A stretch of DNA of 23,496 nt from Neisseria sicca 4320 (GTDB taxonomy: Bacteria > Pseudomonadota > Gammaproteobacteria > Burkholderiales > Neisseriaceae): contig NZ_AEPF01000044.1 of NCBI RefSeq assembly GCF_000193735.1, positions 1 to 23,496 on the forward strand, written 5' to 3'. Numbering within the stretch: the first letter of the stretch is position 1; each line of letters begins with the position of its first letter. Positions 1 through 6,875 of the stretch are shown here, piece by piece. Position numbers and translations under genes: made by a program. The notes under the pieces were generated by a model. The model made no database searches, was not told the origin of the DNA, and saw only the letters and a list, made by a program, of their open reading frames with translations.

Positions 1-1
1 G

Positions 2-754
2 GCAGAAGAAGCTGCAAAAGTTAAAGCTGAAGAAGAACGCAAGGCCGCTGAAGAAGCCGCCAAAGCTAAAGCTGAAGAAGAACGCAAAGCCGCTGAAGAA
101 GTTACCCCAAAAGCGGAGGTTGCTCCGGCTATGCAATCAATCGGCGGTTTTTACACCATGTTGTCGGTTGACGGTGCCGATAACAAAGTGATTAACAGAG
201 TGGGTAATCCTGATGTCCTCGAAGTCAACGGACAAAAAATCAACCTGCTGCCACAAACATTTGACGCGGCAAACGGTATGCTGTCCTTATCGGATAACAA
301 AATTATCCGCGCCATCGGTACGCATCTGCAATACGGCCATTACGGTTTTTACGGAAGCAAAAAGGACAACGGCGAGCTTAATTCATCCCTGGTGTTCTAC
401 CAAGGTCTGATGACGCCTGTCGAAGCCATGCCGCAAACCGGTTCGGCTATCTACCAAGGCAATGCGTTCTACAATGACGTATCCAACATCAACACTGTCG
501 GCTCATCCCTGTTCAATGTTGATTTCGGCGAAAAAACGCTGAGCGGCGCCATTTATTCGGCAGAAGGACGTTTTGACCCCGTAATGCTCCAGGCCAATAT
601 CGCCGGTAACCGTTTTGTTTATGGGGACGGGACAACTAAAAACAGTATGTCGGGCATTTTCCTGGGTCCGCAGGCGGAAGAAATGGCCGGCCGCTTCGAC
701 CATCCGAGCGAAGGCAAGAGCGGTACGTTCGGCGCCGCCATGCTGAAAGACTGA
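2..754 (+). CDS. TbpB-like surface lipoprotein, C-terminal part (5' end outside window)
   Basis: The open frame is already running at base 2, so the N-terminus and any lipobox lie to the left. The first 31 residues are a charged Ala/Glu/Lys stretch made of a 15-residue unit repeated twice, probably a helical spacer. After a short Pro/Val linker comes a roughly 200-residue Gly-rich, beta-strand-rich domain. It ends with a GIFLGPQAEEMAGRF segment, then GTFGAAMLKD at the stop. A Gly-x-Phe-x-Gly-Pro-x-Ala-Glu-Glu-Met-Gly-like signature is typical of the eight-stranded barrel of the TbpB family, which includes NHBA-like and Slam-dependent surface lipoproteins. I infer an outer-membrane surface lipoprotein of this group, possibly ligand binding (metal carrier or host protein), but the ligand cannot be read from the sequence. 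A DUS-pair terminator follows immediately. The repeat could in principle suggest a TolA-like protein, but the barrel domain argues against that. Confidence 0.65.
   Translation, partial: AEEAAKVKAEEERKAAEEAAKAKAEEERKAAEEVTPKAEVAPAMQSIGGFYTMLSVDGADNKVINRVGNPDVLEVNGQKINLLPQTFDAANGMLSLSDNKIIRAIGTHLQYGHYGFYGSKKDNGELNSSLVFYQGLMTPVEAMPQTGSAIYQGNAFYNDVSNINTVGSSLFNVDFGEKTLSGAIYSAEGRFDPVMLQANIAGNRFVYGDGTTKNSMSGIFLGPQAEEMAGRFDHPSEGKSGTFGAAMLKD
5..94 (+). repeat. 45-nt tandem repeat, two visible copies, inside the lipoprotein gene
   Basis: Positions 5-49 and 50-94 are near-identical 45-nt units coding for the same 15 residues with one Val/Ala change. Further copies may lie left of the window. The unit is in frame, so copy-number change would alter spacer length without disrupting the reading frame. 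Confidence 0.85.
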
Positions 755-775
755 TTTTTACTGTATCATCAGCTC

Positions 776-823
776 AAAAGGTCGTCTGAAAACTTGGAAA
801 TCAGGTTTTCAGACGACCTTTTT
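776..823 (+). terminator. DUS-pair terminator after the lipoprotein gene
   Basis: An AG-mucDUS at 779-790 and its inverted copy at 808-819 form a long stem flanked by A-rich and T-rich ends, 22 bases past the stop codon. Confidence 0.85.
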
Positions 824-853
824 CCGTTCCCGTCCAAGAAGCAGCCCATAAAA

Positions 854-862
854 TGCTACAAT
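854..862 (+). promoter_or_regulatory. Extended -10 promoter element for xseB-ispA
   Basis: TGCTACAAT matches an extended -10 (TGn plus TACAAT), 28 bases before the xseB start. No convincing -35 is visible, as expected for an extended -10 promoter. The same nonamer occurs before ruvA. Confidence 0.5.
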
Positions 863-890
863 ACCGCTTTGATTTTTTGCCCGCATCATC

Positions 891-1115
891 ATGAAAAAAG
901 CCCCCAAATCTTTTGAAGAAGCCCTCGCCCGCCTCGAAACCCTGACCCAGTCCATGCAAAGCAGCGAAATGCCGCTGGAAGACGCTCTGGCAGCCTATCA
1001 GGAAGGCAACGAGCTGGTCAGATACTGCCAAACCAAGCTGGCGGAAGTCGAACAAAAGCTGCAAGTATTGGACGCGGGCGAACTGAAGGAGCTGAACCTT
1101 GAACCCGGCGAATGA
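891..1115 (+). CDS. xseB: Exodeoxyribonuclease VII small subunit
   Basis: This 74-residue protein matches the XseB family in length and in its core pattern: SFEEALARLETL near the N-terminus, then MPLEDALAAYQEGNELVRYCQTKL. XseB subunits associate with the large catalytic subunit XseA to form exonuclease VII, which degrades single-stranded DNA from either end into oligonucleotides and is used in repair. XseA is not in this window. The ATG at 891 is the only sensible start and lies just downstream of an extended -10. The last 17 bases overlap the ispA start, so the two genes are probably translationally coupled, an xseB-ispA pairing seen in many proteobacteria. Confidence 0.93.
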   Translation: MKKAPKSFEEALARLETLTQSMQSSEMPLEDALAAYQEGNELVRYCQTKLAEVEQKLQVLDAGELKELNLEPGE

Positions 1116-1995
1116 ATTGAAAGCATGGCAGCAAAAAGCCCAAGCGCAGACCGAATTGCTGCTGGAGCGGTTCCTGCCGTCTGAAAACCAAGTGCCGCAC
1201 AAGCTGCACGAAGCCATGCGTTACGTTACCCTCGGCGGCGGCAAACGGCTGCGCCCGCTCTTGGTGCTCGCCGCGTCCGAATTGGGCGATGCCGACCAAA
1301 ACGCCGTCGAACAAGCCATGGCGGCGATTGAAATGGTGCACGTCTATTCCTTGGTACACGACGATATGCCCGCCATGGACAACGACAGCCTGCGGCGCGG
1401 CAAGCCGACCTGCCATGTGCAATACGACGAAGCCACCGCCCTCTTGGTCGGCGACGCGCTGCAAACCCAAGCCTTCGACGTATTGAGCCGTCCGACCGGA
1501 CTGCCTGCCGAACGCCAAATCGCCATGTTGTCCACACTCGCCAAAGCATCCGGCAGCCTCGGCATGGCAGGCGGACAAGCCATCGACCTTGCCAACGTCG
1601 GCAAAGCCATGAATCAGGCGCAGTTGGAACAAATGCACAGCCTCAAAACCGGCGCCCTCATCCGTGCCGCCGCCGTCTTAGGCGCGCTTGCCTGCCCCGA
1701 TTTAGATTCAGACGACGTCCGCACTTTGGACGACTACGCCGCCAAACTCGGCTTGGCGTTCCAAGTTATCGACGACGTGTTGGACTGCGAAGCCGACACC
1801 GCTACCCTGGGCAAAACCGCCGGCAAAGACAGCGACAACGACAAACCCACCTACGTCAAACTGATGGGCCTACAAGCCGCCCGCGCCTACGCCGAAAGCC
1901 TGACCGCCGAAGCCGCAGCCCTGCTCGAACCTTTCGGCGCAAAAGCCCTGCACTTACGGCTCTTGGCGGAATTTGTTACAGCGCGGAAAAATTAG
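1099..1995 (+). CDS. ispA: Farnesyl diphosphate synthase (short-chain polyprenyl synthase)
   Basis: The 298-residue product condenses isopentenyl diphosphate with dimethylallyl and geranyl diphosphate to give farnesyl diphosphate, the precursor of undecaprenyl phosphate and the quinone side chain, in the cytoplasm. Both Asp-rich magnesium-binding motifs are present: DDMPAMD at residues 88-94 and DDVLD near 225-229. GGGKRLRPLL near residue 46 and KPTYVKLMG towards the end are also family-typical. I chose the TTG at 1099 because it gives the usual family length and no in-frame ATG lies near it. It overlaps xseB by 17 bases, supporting coupled translation. A meningococcal-type DUS core (GCCGTCTGAA) lies within the gene at 1176-1185, unlike the dialect of the surrounding region. 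Confidence 0.93.
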   Translation: MNPANELKAWQQKAQAQTELLLERFLPSENQVPHKLHEAMRYVTLGGGKRLRPLLVLAASELGDADQNAVEQAMAAIEMVHVYSLVHDDMPAMDNDSLRRGKPTCHVQYDEATALLVGDALQTQAFDVLSRPTGLPAERQIAMLSTLAKASGSLGMAGGQAIDLANVGKAMNQAQLEQMHSLKTGALIRAAAVLGALACPDLDSDDVRTLDDYAAKLGLAFQVIDDVLDCEADTATLGKTAGKDSDNDKPTYVKLMGLQAARAYAESLTAEAAALLEPFGAKALHLRLLAEFVTARKN

Positions 1996-2022
1996 GGCTA
2001 CGGTAAACAACCTGACCGAAAA

Positions 2023-2448
2023 ATGACTGCCATGAACGATTTCGAACGCATTTACAACGACTGGCACGAGTTTGCCAAAAACCGCGACACCGCCCGACTG
2101 ATCGGCCTGTATGACGACAACGCCGTTTTCGAAAGCCCGCTCGTTCCCCTTATCATGCAGCGGCAAAGCGGTATTTTGCGCGGCAAAGCCGACATCCTGG
2201 CTTTTTTAGAAGAAGAAACGCGCCGCCGACCGAATGAATTGGTACGCTGGTATCGCAACGGCACGCATTTCACGACGGGGGACACGCTGGTTTGGGAATA
2301 CCCGCGCGAAACGCCCGACGGCGATCAAGTGGATATTTTGGAACTCATGCAGATTGCCGGTGGAAAAATTGTCCATCACCGCATTTACTGGGGCTGGTTC
2401 GGCACGCAGATGCTGATTCGTTCGGCACTGAACCGTGCGGCGGAATAA
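2023..2448 (+). CDS. NTF2-like / SnoaL-fold protein of unknown role
   Basis: The 141-residue protein has the layout of the nuclear transport factor 2-like fold: an N-terminal helix (FERIYNDWHEFAKNRDTARLIGLYDDNAVFESP), a GKADILAFLEE segment, then alternating strands ending in QIAGGKIVHHRIYWGWFG. Proteins of this type bind small molecules or act as isomerases or cyclases. Nothing in the sequence identifies the substrate. A second in-frame ATG at 2032 could be the true start, since neither has a clear ribosome-binding site. It follows ispA by 27 bases and may be cotranscribed. The gene is convergent with pgk and separated from it by a shared DUS-pair terminator. Confidence 0.75.
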   Translation: MTAMNDFERIYNDWHEFAKNRDTARLIGLYDDNAVFESPLVPLIMQRQSGILRGKADILAFLEEETRRRPNELVRWYRNGTHFTTGDTLVWEYPRETPDGDQVDILELMQIAGGKIVHHRIYWGWFGTQMLIRSALNRAAE

Positions 2449-2459
2449 TCCGCGAAAAG

Positions 2460-2509
2460 AAGAAGAGGTCGTCTGAAAACCTGAATCGGTTTTCAGACGA
2501 CCTCTTCTT
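2460..2509. terminator. Bidirectional DUS-pair terminator between convergent genes
   Basis: A perfect stem of about 21 bp built around an AG-mucDUS (2466-2477) and its inverted copy, with an 8-base loop at 2481-2488. It has A-rich sequence on one side and T-rich on the other, so it can serve both the NTF2-like gene and pgk. Confidence 0.88.
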
Positions 2510-2522
2510 TACATCAAACCGC

Positions 2523-3701
2523 TTACGCGCCGCGTTTTTCCAAAGCGGCTACGGCGGGCAGCTCTTTGCCTTCCAAGAATTCGAGGAACGCGCCGCCGCC
2601 GGTGGAGATGTAGCCGATTTGGTCGGTAACGCCGAATTTGGCAATCGCCGCCAGCGTGTCGCCGCCGCCCGCAATCGAGAACGCGTTGCTTTGGGCGATG
2701 GCTTCGGCAAGGGCTTTTGTGCCGCCTGCGAACTGGTCAAACTCAAACACACCGACCGGGCCGTTCCACACCACCGTGCCGGCGGCTTTGAGCAGTTCGG
2801 CAAGTGCGGCGGCGGATTTCGGGCCGATGTCCAAAATCATATCGTCTTCGGCAACGTCGGCAATGTTTTTCACAACCGCTTCGGCATCGGCGGCAAAGGC
2901 TTTGGCAACGACGACATCGGTCGGCAGCGGTACGGAGCCGCCTTTGGCCGCCATTTTCGCCATGATTTTTTTGGATTCTTCCACTAAATCGTGTTCCGCC
3001 AATGATTTGCCGATGGCTTTGCCTTCCGCCAACAGGAAGGTGTTGGCGATGCCGCCGCCGACGATGAGTTGGTCGACTTTGTCCGCCAGCGATTCGAGGA
3101 TGGTCAGTTTGGTGGACACTTTGCTGCCGGCGACAATCGCCACCATCGGGCGCGCGGGCTGTTTCAGGGCTTTGCCCAAAGCGTCGAGTTCGCCCGCCAT
3201 CAATACGCCGGCGCAGGCAACGGGCGCGGTTTGGGCGACGGCCTCGGTCGAGGCTTGGGCGCGGTGGGCGGTGCCGAACGCGTCGTTGACGAACACGTCG
3301 CACAAGGCGGCATAGGCTTTGCCCAGTTCCAAATCGTTTTTCTTTTCGCCTTTGTTGATGCGCACGTTTTGCAGCATGACGACATCGCCCGCGTTCAGGG
3401 CAGGTTTGTTTTCACGCCAGTCGTTCAATACTTTCACGTCTTTGCCCAACAGGCTGCCCAAGTGCGCGGCAACGGGCGCAACGTCGTCTTCGGGGTGGAA
3501 CTCGCCTTCGGTCGGGCGGCCCAAGTGGGTCATCACGATAACGGACGCGCCGTTGTCCAAGCAGTATTTGATGGACGCGAGCGAGGCGCGGATACGGGTG
3601 TCGTCGCTGATTTTGCCGTCTTTGAACGGCACGTTCATATCGGCGCGGATGAGGACGGTTTTGCCCTGCACGTTTTGTTCGGTCAGTTTCAGAAATGCCA
3701 T
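2523..3701 (-). CDS. pgk: Phosphoglycerate kinase
   Basis: The 392-residue cytoplasmic enzyme transfers the phosphate of 1,3-bisphosphoglycerate to ADP, giving ATP and 3-phosphoglycerate in glycolysis and the reverse in gluconeogenesis. Family signatures are present: VLIRADMNVPF near residue 14, THLGRP, DAFGTAHRAQAS, GGGIANTFL, VVWNGPVGVFE and a C-terminal GGGDTLAAI then STGGGAFLEFLEG. The frame stays open 31 codons further upstream to 3794. The ATG at 3701 is preferred because AAGGA lies 7 bases before it and the family N-terminus begins there (MAFLKLTEQN). A plausible sigma-70 promoter lies upstream at 3748-3776. The gene is monocistronic by context, with a shared terminator at its 3' end and a repeat-filled region upstream. 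Confidence 0.97.
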   Translation of the reverse strand: MAFLKLTEQNVQGKTVLIRADMNVPFKDGKISDDTRIRASLASIKYCLDNGASVIVMTHLGRPTEGEFHPEDDVAPVAAHLGSLLGKDVKVLNDWRENKPALNAGDVVMLQNVRINKGEKKNDLELGKAYAALCDVFVNDAFGTAHRAQASTEAVAQTAPVACAGVLMAGELDALGKALKQPARPMVAIVAGSKVSTKLTILESLADKVDQLIVGGGIANTFLLAEGKAIGKSLAEHDLVEESKKIMAKMAAKGGSVPLPTDVVVAKAFAADAEAVVKNIADVAEDDMILDIGPKSAAALAELLKAAGTVVWNGPVGVFEFDQFAGGTKALAEAIAQSNAFSIAGGGDTLAAIAKFGVTDQIGYISTGGGAFLEFLEGKELPAVAALEKRGA

Positions 3702-3747
3702 GATGTATCCTTTGTGAAGGTTGGAAACGGAAATGGGAATGTTCTCA

Positions 3748-3776
3748 ATTATCCGCGAACGGGGCGTATCGGTAAA
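3748..3776 (-). promoter_or_regulatory. Candidate sigma-70 promoter for pgk
   Basis: On the minus strand TTTACC (3771-3776) and GATAAT (3748-3753) are separated by exactly 17 bases, about 46 bases before the pgk start. Confidence 0.5.
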
Positions 3777-3823
3777 GGCGGGATTTGCCTGCACTTGATT
3801 TGCGTCAGCGGCAGCGTCGATAC

Positions 3824-3872
3824 AAAAGGTCGTCTGAAACTTTAAATCTCCTGTTTTCAGACGACCTTTTTG
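3824..3872. terminator. DUS-pair hairpin upstream of pgk
   Basis: Inverted AG-mucDUS copies flanked by AAAA and TTTTT. No gene reads into it within this window from either side, so it may insulate pgk, or be left from a lost gene in the 3873-4516 region. Confidence 0.7.
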
Positions 3873-4042
3873 TGATTCCGATTAATGAACATGAAATAGC
3901 TTATGATGATTGCCGAGATGGGGGATTACAAAGCCCTATGACTTTAGTTTTATCGTGAAACCGACAGACGGTTGCCTGCTTTGAAATTTAAGAAGCGGGT
4001 TTTGTCCTTCCGAAATATTGTTTATTCTGAATGTAATCATGA
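3873..4042. other. Gene-free stretch, no feature recognised
   Basis: No credible gene, RNA or repeat is seen between the DUS-pair hairpin and the first CREE. Together with the two CREE and the piece between them this makes an 815-base gap between pgk and mnmE. Confidence 0.5.
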
Positions 4043-4149
4043 TATAGTGGATTAAATTTAAACCAGTACGGCGTTGCCTCGCCTTGCCGTACTATCTGTA
4101 CTGTCTGCGGCTTCGTCGCCTTGTCCTGATTTAAATTTAATCTACTATA
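4043..4149 (+). repeat. Correia repeat enclosed element (CREE), short form, 107 bp
   Basis: The ends are the Correia terminal inverted repeat (TATAGTGGATTAAATTTAAA at the left, TTTAAATTTAATCTACTATA at the right). The centre carries the diagnostic CCAGTACGGCGTTGCCTCGC and CTGTCTGCGGCTTCGTCGCC blocks. The element is a non-autonomous, MITE-like repeat known only from Neisseria, whose ends can carry promoters and RNase III sites. One base in the right end differs (TCTACTATA rather than TCCACTATA). Confidence 0.93.
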
Positions 4150-4319
4150 TTATCCCGTGCAGACGTCAGAAAAGCGGTGAAAACCTCGATACCGCAGTCT
4201 ACCCGACAGGGTGTCCGAGAGCGTGTGCAAGTGATTTCGAGCCTTGCCCGGCGTCTGTTCCACACTTCTTTCCAGAAATTCGGCAATTTCTTTCTTGTTA
4301 CCGATTGTACGGTAGCAAA
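4150..4319. other. 170-bp segment enclosed by two inverted CREE copies
   Basis: No complete gene. On the minus strand a frame is open right through it, containing NKKEIAEFLERSVEQTPGKA and a following RNHLHTLSD segment, which reads like real protein rather than random sequence. Its only possible starts fall inside the CREE. It could be a fragment of a lost gene, but I do not recognise the family. Small hairpins are present at 4275-4290 (GAAATT-cggc-AATTTC) and 4300-4315. Confidence 0.35.
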
Positions 4320-4426
4320 TATAGTGGATTAAATTTAAATCAGGACAAGGCGACGAAGCCGCAGACAGTACAGATAGTACGGCAAGGCGAGGCAACACCG
4401 TACTGGTTTAAAGTTAATTCACTATA
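4320..4426 (-). repeat. Correia repeat enclosed element (CREE), short form, inverted
   Basis: This 107-bp copy has the same blocks as the 4043-4149 element in reverse order: a CAGGACAAGGCGACGAAGCC block, then GCAAGGCGAGGCAACACCG, ending TTAATTCACTATA. It lies 170 bp from the other copy and 90 bp upstream of mnmE. Confidence 0.93.
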
Positions 4427-4446
4427 AATCTCGCCTGTCTCCCGTT

Positions 4447-4458
4447 TTCAGACGACCT
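4447..4458 (-). other. Single DNA uptake sequence
   Basis: TTCAGACGACCT, a perfect AG-mucDUS on the minus strand without an inverted partner nearby. Confidence 0.85.
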
Positions 4459-4463
4459 CTATC

Positions 4464-4484
4464 ATAGTGAAATCACTATATAAT
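4464..4484 (+). promoter_or_regulatory. Candidate mnmE promoter overlapping a small palindrome
   Basis: ATAGTGA-aa-TCACTAT (4464-4479) is a perfect short inverted repeat, and the TATAAT at 4479-4484 overlaps its right arm, 33 bases before the mnmE start. No good -35 is seen. The palindrome arms match the outermost bases of CREE ends (TATAGTG / CACTATA). Confidence 0.45.
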
Positions 4485-4516
4485 ACCGTCCATTAAATTC
4501 CCGATACGAGCCAGCC

Positions 4517-5881
4517 ATGTCCGCATCCCAACCCACCATCGCCGCCATCGCCACCGCACCCGGACGCGGCGGCGTCGGCGTTCTCCGTCTTTCCGGCAAA
4601 AACCTGCTGCCTTTGGCGCAAACCCTCAGCGGCGGCAAAACGCCCAAACCGCGTACCGCGCTTTACACCGACTTTCTCGGCGGCGACGGGCAGCCGATAG
4701 ACAACGGCATCCTGCTCTACTTCGCCGCGCCCGCCAGCTTTACCGGCGAAGACGTGATTGAATTGCAGGGACACGGCGGCCCCGTTGTAATGGACATGCT
4801 GCTTTCACGCTGCCTCGAACTGGGCGCGCGCATGGCGGAGCCAGGCGAATTTACCAAACGCGCCTTCCTCAACAACAAACTCGACCTTGCCCAAGCCGAA
4901 AGCGTCGCCGACCTCATCGACGCCTCCAGCAAGTCCGCTGCGCGTATGGCATTGCGTTCACTCAAAGGCGCGTTTTCCCAACACATACACGAGCTGGTGG
5001 ACGACCTGATTACCCTGCGGATGTTGGTCGAAGCCACGCTCGACTTCCCCGAAGAAGACATCGACTTTCTCGAAGCCGCCGACGCACGCGGCAAGCTCCA
5101 AGCCCTGCAAGGTCGTCTGAAAACCGTGCTCGCCAGTGCGGAACAAGGCGCGATTTTGCGCGAAGGCATGAACGTCGTCCTCGTCGGCGCGCCCAACGTC
5201 GGCAAATCCAGCCTGCTCAACGCCTTGGCAGGCGACGACATCGCCATCGTAACCGACATCGCCGGCACCACCCGCGACACCGTGCGCGAACAAATCACCC
5301 TCGACGGCGTGCCCGTCCACATCATCGACACCGCCGGTCTGCGCGAAACCGACGACGTGGTCGAACAAATCGGCATCGAACGCAGCCGCAAAGCCGTCTC
5401 CGAAGCCGATGTCGCACTGATTCTGATTGACCCGCGCGAAGGCTTGAACGCCAAAACCCAAGCCATTTTGAACAGCCTGCCCGAAGGTTTGAAAAAAATC
5501 GAAATCCACAACAAAGCCGACCTGACCGGCGAACCCGTCGCCGTCCGTTCAGACAGCCTCACGCAAACCGGCGCGGACACCGTCATCAGCCTGTCCGCCA
5601 AAACCGGCGCGGGTCTCGACTTGCTCAAACACGCGCTGTTGCAGGAAATCGGTTGGCAGGGCGAAAGCGAAAGCCTGTTCCTCGCCCGCAGTCGCCATCT
5701 CAACGCCTTGCACGAAGCCGAAGCCGAGCTGGAAAACGCCGCCCTCTGCGACAACAACCAAATCGAACTTTTCGCCGAACACCTGCGCCTCGCCCAAAAC
5801 GCGTGCAGCGAAATCACCGGCGAATTCACCGCCGACGATTTGCTGGGCGTGATTTTCTCGCGCTTCTGCATCGGCAAATAA
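4517..5881 (+). CDS. mnmE: tRNA modification GTPase MnmE
   Basis: The 454-residue protein, with partner MnmG (not in the window), installs the aminomethyl or carboxymethylaminomethyl group on C5 of the wobble uridine of certain tRNAs. Residues 1-120 form the folate-binding N-domain (TIAAIATAPGRGGVGVLRLS, GPVVMDMLL, EPGEFTKRAFLNNKLDL). A helical domain carries an inserted G domain with GAPNVGKSS (224-232), TTRD (251-254), DTAGLRE (271-277) and NKAD (332-335). The C-terminal CIGK (451-454) holds the essential Cys of the family. Length is normal. An AG-mucDUS at 5110-5121 is read in frame as part of QGRLK. A CREE and a possible CREE-derived promoter lie just upstream. Confidence 0.97.
   Translation: MSASQPTIAAIATAPGRGGVGVLRLSGKNLLPLAQTLSGGKTPKPRTALYTDFLGGDGQPIDNGILLYFAAPASFTGEDVIELQGHGGPVVMDMLLSRCLELGARMAEPGEFTKRAFLNNKLDLAQAESVADLIDASSKSAARMALRSLKGAFSQHIHELVDDLITLRMLVEATLDFPEEDIDFLEAADARGKLQALQGRLKTVLASAEQGAILREGMNVVLVGAPNVGKSSLLNALAGDDIAIVTDIAGTTRDTVREQITLDGVPVHIIDTAGLRETDDVVEQIGIERSRKAVSEADVALILIDPREGLNAKTQAILNSLPEGLKKIEIHNKADLTGEPVAVRSDSLTQTGADTVISLSAKTGAGLDLLKHALLQEIGWQGESESLFLARSRHLNALHEAEAELENAALCDNNQIELFAEHLRLAQNACSEITGEFTADDLLGVIFSRFCIGK
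5110..5121 (+). other. DNA uptake sequence inside mnmE
   Basis: AGGTCGTCTGAA, a perfect AG-mucDUS, is translated in frame between the helical domain and the G domain of MnmE. Confidence 0.9.
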
Positions 5882-5903
5882 GATTAAACCTTATCCATAC
5901 GCG

Positions 5904-5946
5904 AAAGGTCGTCTGAAAACCCAAAATCAGGTTTCAGACGACCTTT
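5904..5946 (+). terminator. DUS-pair terminator of mnmE
   Basis: AAAGGTCGTCTGAAA pairs with TTTCAGACGACCTTT about 20 bases after the mnmE stop. Confidence 0.85.
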
Positions 5947-5983
5947 GCCGCAACGCAGTTTGGCCGATGCGCCCTTGAGAAAC

Positions 5984-5992
5984 TGCTACAAT
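5984..5992 (+). promoter_or_regulatory. Extended -10 promoter element for ruvA
   Basis: TGCTACAAT, the same nonamer as before xseB, lies between two DUS hairpins, so a transcript from it would run through the second hairpin before reaching ruvA. Confidence 0.45.
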
Positions 5993-5995
5993 CAT

Positions 5996-6048
5996 GGTCG
6001 TCTGAAACCCTGTTGCCAATCGGCATCTAGGTTTCAAACGACCTTTTT
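5996..6048 (+). terminator. Imperfect DUS hairpin with T-tract in the ruvA leader
   Basis: GGTCGTCTGAAACC (5996-6009) pairs with GGTTTCAAACGACC (6030-6043) with one mismatch. An inner TGCC-aatc-GGCA hairpin lies at 6014-6025 and TTTTT follows. It looks like an intrinsic terminator but lies downstream of the apparent ruvA promoter. It may act as an attenuator, or the real promoter may lie after it. Confidence 0.6.
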
Positions 6049-6072
6049 ACCCAACCCCTTAACGGAATCCTC

Positions 6073-6657
6073 ATGATCAGCAGACTGACCGGCAAGCTCA
6101 TCGAGAAAAACCCGCCGCAAATCGTCATCGACGTCAACGGCGTCGGCTACGAAGCCGACGTATCCATGCAGACTTTCTACAACCTGCCCGCCTTGGGCGA
6201 AACCGTGCAGCTTTACACCCAGCTTGTCGTCCGTGAAGACGCGCATTTGTTGTTCGGCTTCGCGACTGCCGACGAGCGGGCGACGTTCCGCCAGTTGGTC
6301 AAAGTCAGCGGCATCGGCGCGAAAACCGCGCTGGGCATACTCTCTGCCATGTCCGCCGACGAGCTTGCCCGCGCGGTTGCCGACGAGGACATCAAACGCC
6401 TCTCCTCCGCCCCGGGCATCGGCAAAAAGACCGCCGAACGCATGGTTTTGGAACTGCGCGGCAAACTGGTTTCCCATGCTGCTGCCGACGGGCTTTTCAC
6501 CGCTGCACCTGCCGCCGACGAAACGGACGACATCGTCAACACCCTGATTGCGCTGGGTTACAACGAACGTGAGGCAAAAGCCGCCATCAAAGGCATTCCA
6601 AAAGGCACGGAAGTCGGCGAAGGCGTGCGCTTGGCTTTAAAAAACCTGTTGAAATAG
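6073..6657 (+). CDS. ruvA: Holliday junction branch migration protein RuvA
   Basis: The 194-residue protein binds four-way DNA junctions as a tetramer and recruits the RuvB motor. Domain I is the OB fold (MISRLTGKLIEKNPPQIVIDVNGVGYEADVS). Domain II holds two helix-hairpin-helix motifs, VSGIGAKTALGILS and the later APGIGKKTAERMVLEL. Domain III is the small RuvB-binding bundle at the C-terminus (NTLIALGYNEREAKAAIKGI). Length is typical. ruvB does not follow, so it must be elsewhere on the chromosome. The stop codon overlaps the first bases of a degenerate DUS that forms the terminator. Confidence 0.97.
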   Translation: MISRLTGKLIEKNPPQIVIDVNGVGYEADVSMQTFYNLPALGETVQLYTQLVVREDAHLLFGFATADERATFRQLVKVSGIGAKTALGILSAMSADELARAVADEDIKRLSSAPGIGKKTAERMVLELRGKLVSHAAADGLFTAAPAADETDDIVNTLIALGYNEREAKAAIKGIPKGTEVGEGVRLALKNLLK

Positions 6658-6726
6658 GTTGTCTGAAAACTTTGAGATCAGGGTTTTTGGAGAAACTCGT
6701 TCATACTCGTTTTCAGACGACCTTTT
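6656..6726 (+). terminator. DUS-pair terminator of ruvA with long loop
   Basis: AGGTTGTCTGAAAAC (one base off the DUS) pairs with GTTTTCAGACGACCT across a 38-base loop, followed by TTTT. The first arm begins inside the ruvA stop codon. Confidence 0.65.
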
Positions 6727-6760
6727 ATCCAATCAACGCAGGTTTGGTATAACTCAAATT

Positions 6761-6854
6761 TGTAGCGTGTGCTATGCCCGCGAATCCACCGTCTGATAAC
6801 CCGAATCGGGAAGCCGTGTCTGTTATTTATCTCGTGGGCAAAGCCCACGCTACG
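6761..6854. repeat. 94-bp inverted-repeat element (REP- or MITE-like)
   Basis: The arm at 6761-6783 (core GTAGCGTGTGCTATGCCCGC) is matched in inverse at 6832-6854 (CGTGGGCAAAGCCCACGCTA) with about three mismatches. The right arm also has its own perfect 7-bp hairpin, CGTGGGC-aaa-GCCCACG. No coding capacity. Confidence 0.6.
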
Positions 6855-6875
6855 GATTACCGCAACGGTAGCTTG

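Noticed and set aside
3702..3794. Longer pgk start at 3794
   Set aside because: The 31 extra codons do not resemble Pgk, while the ATG at 3701 has a good ribosome-binding site. The upstream promoter lies inside the extension.
3069..3845. A 258-codon plus-strand frame across pgk and its upstream region
   Set aside because: Antisense to pgk, without recognisable domains.
4074..4427. Short frames starting MPRLAVLSVLSAASS near CREE
   Set aside because: The same opening appears at each Correia repeat (also near 8544). It is the translation of the repeat itself.
4717..5877. A 386-codon open frame on the minus strand
   Set aside because: It is wholly antisense to mnmE, whose motifs are complete. 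The Ser/Arg/Pro-rich product is typical of a shadow frame.
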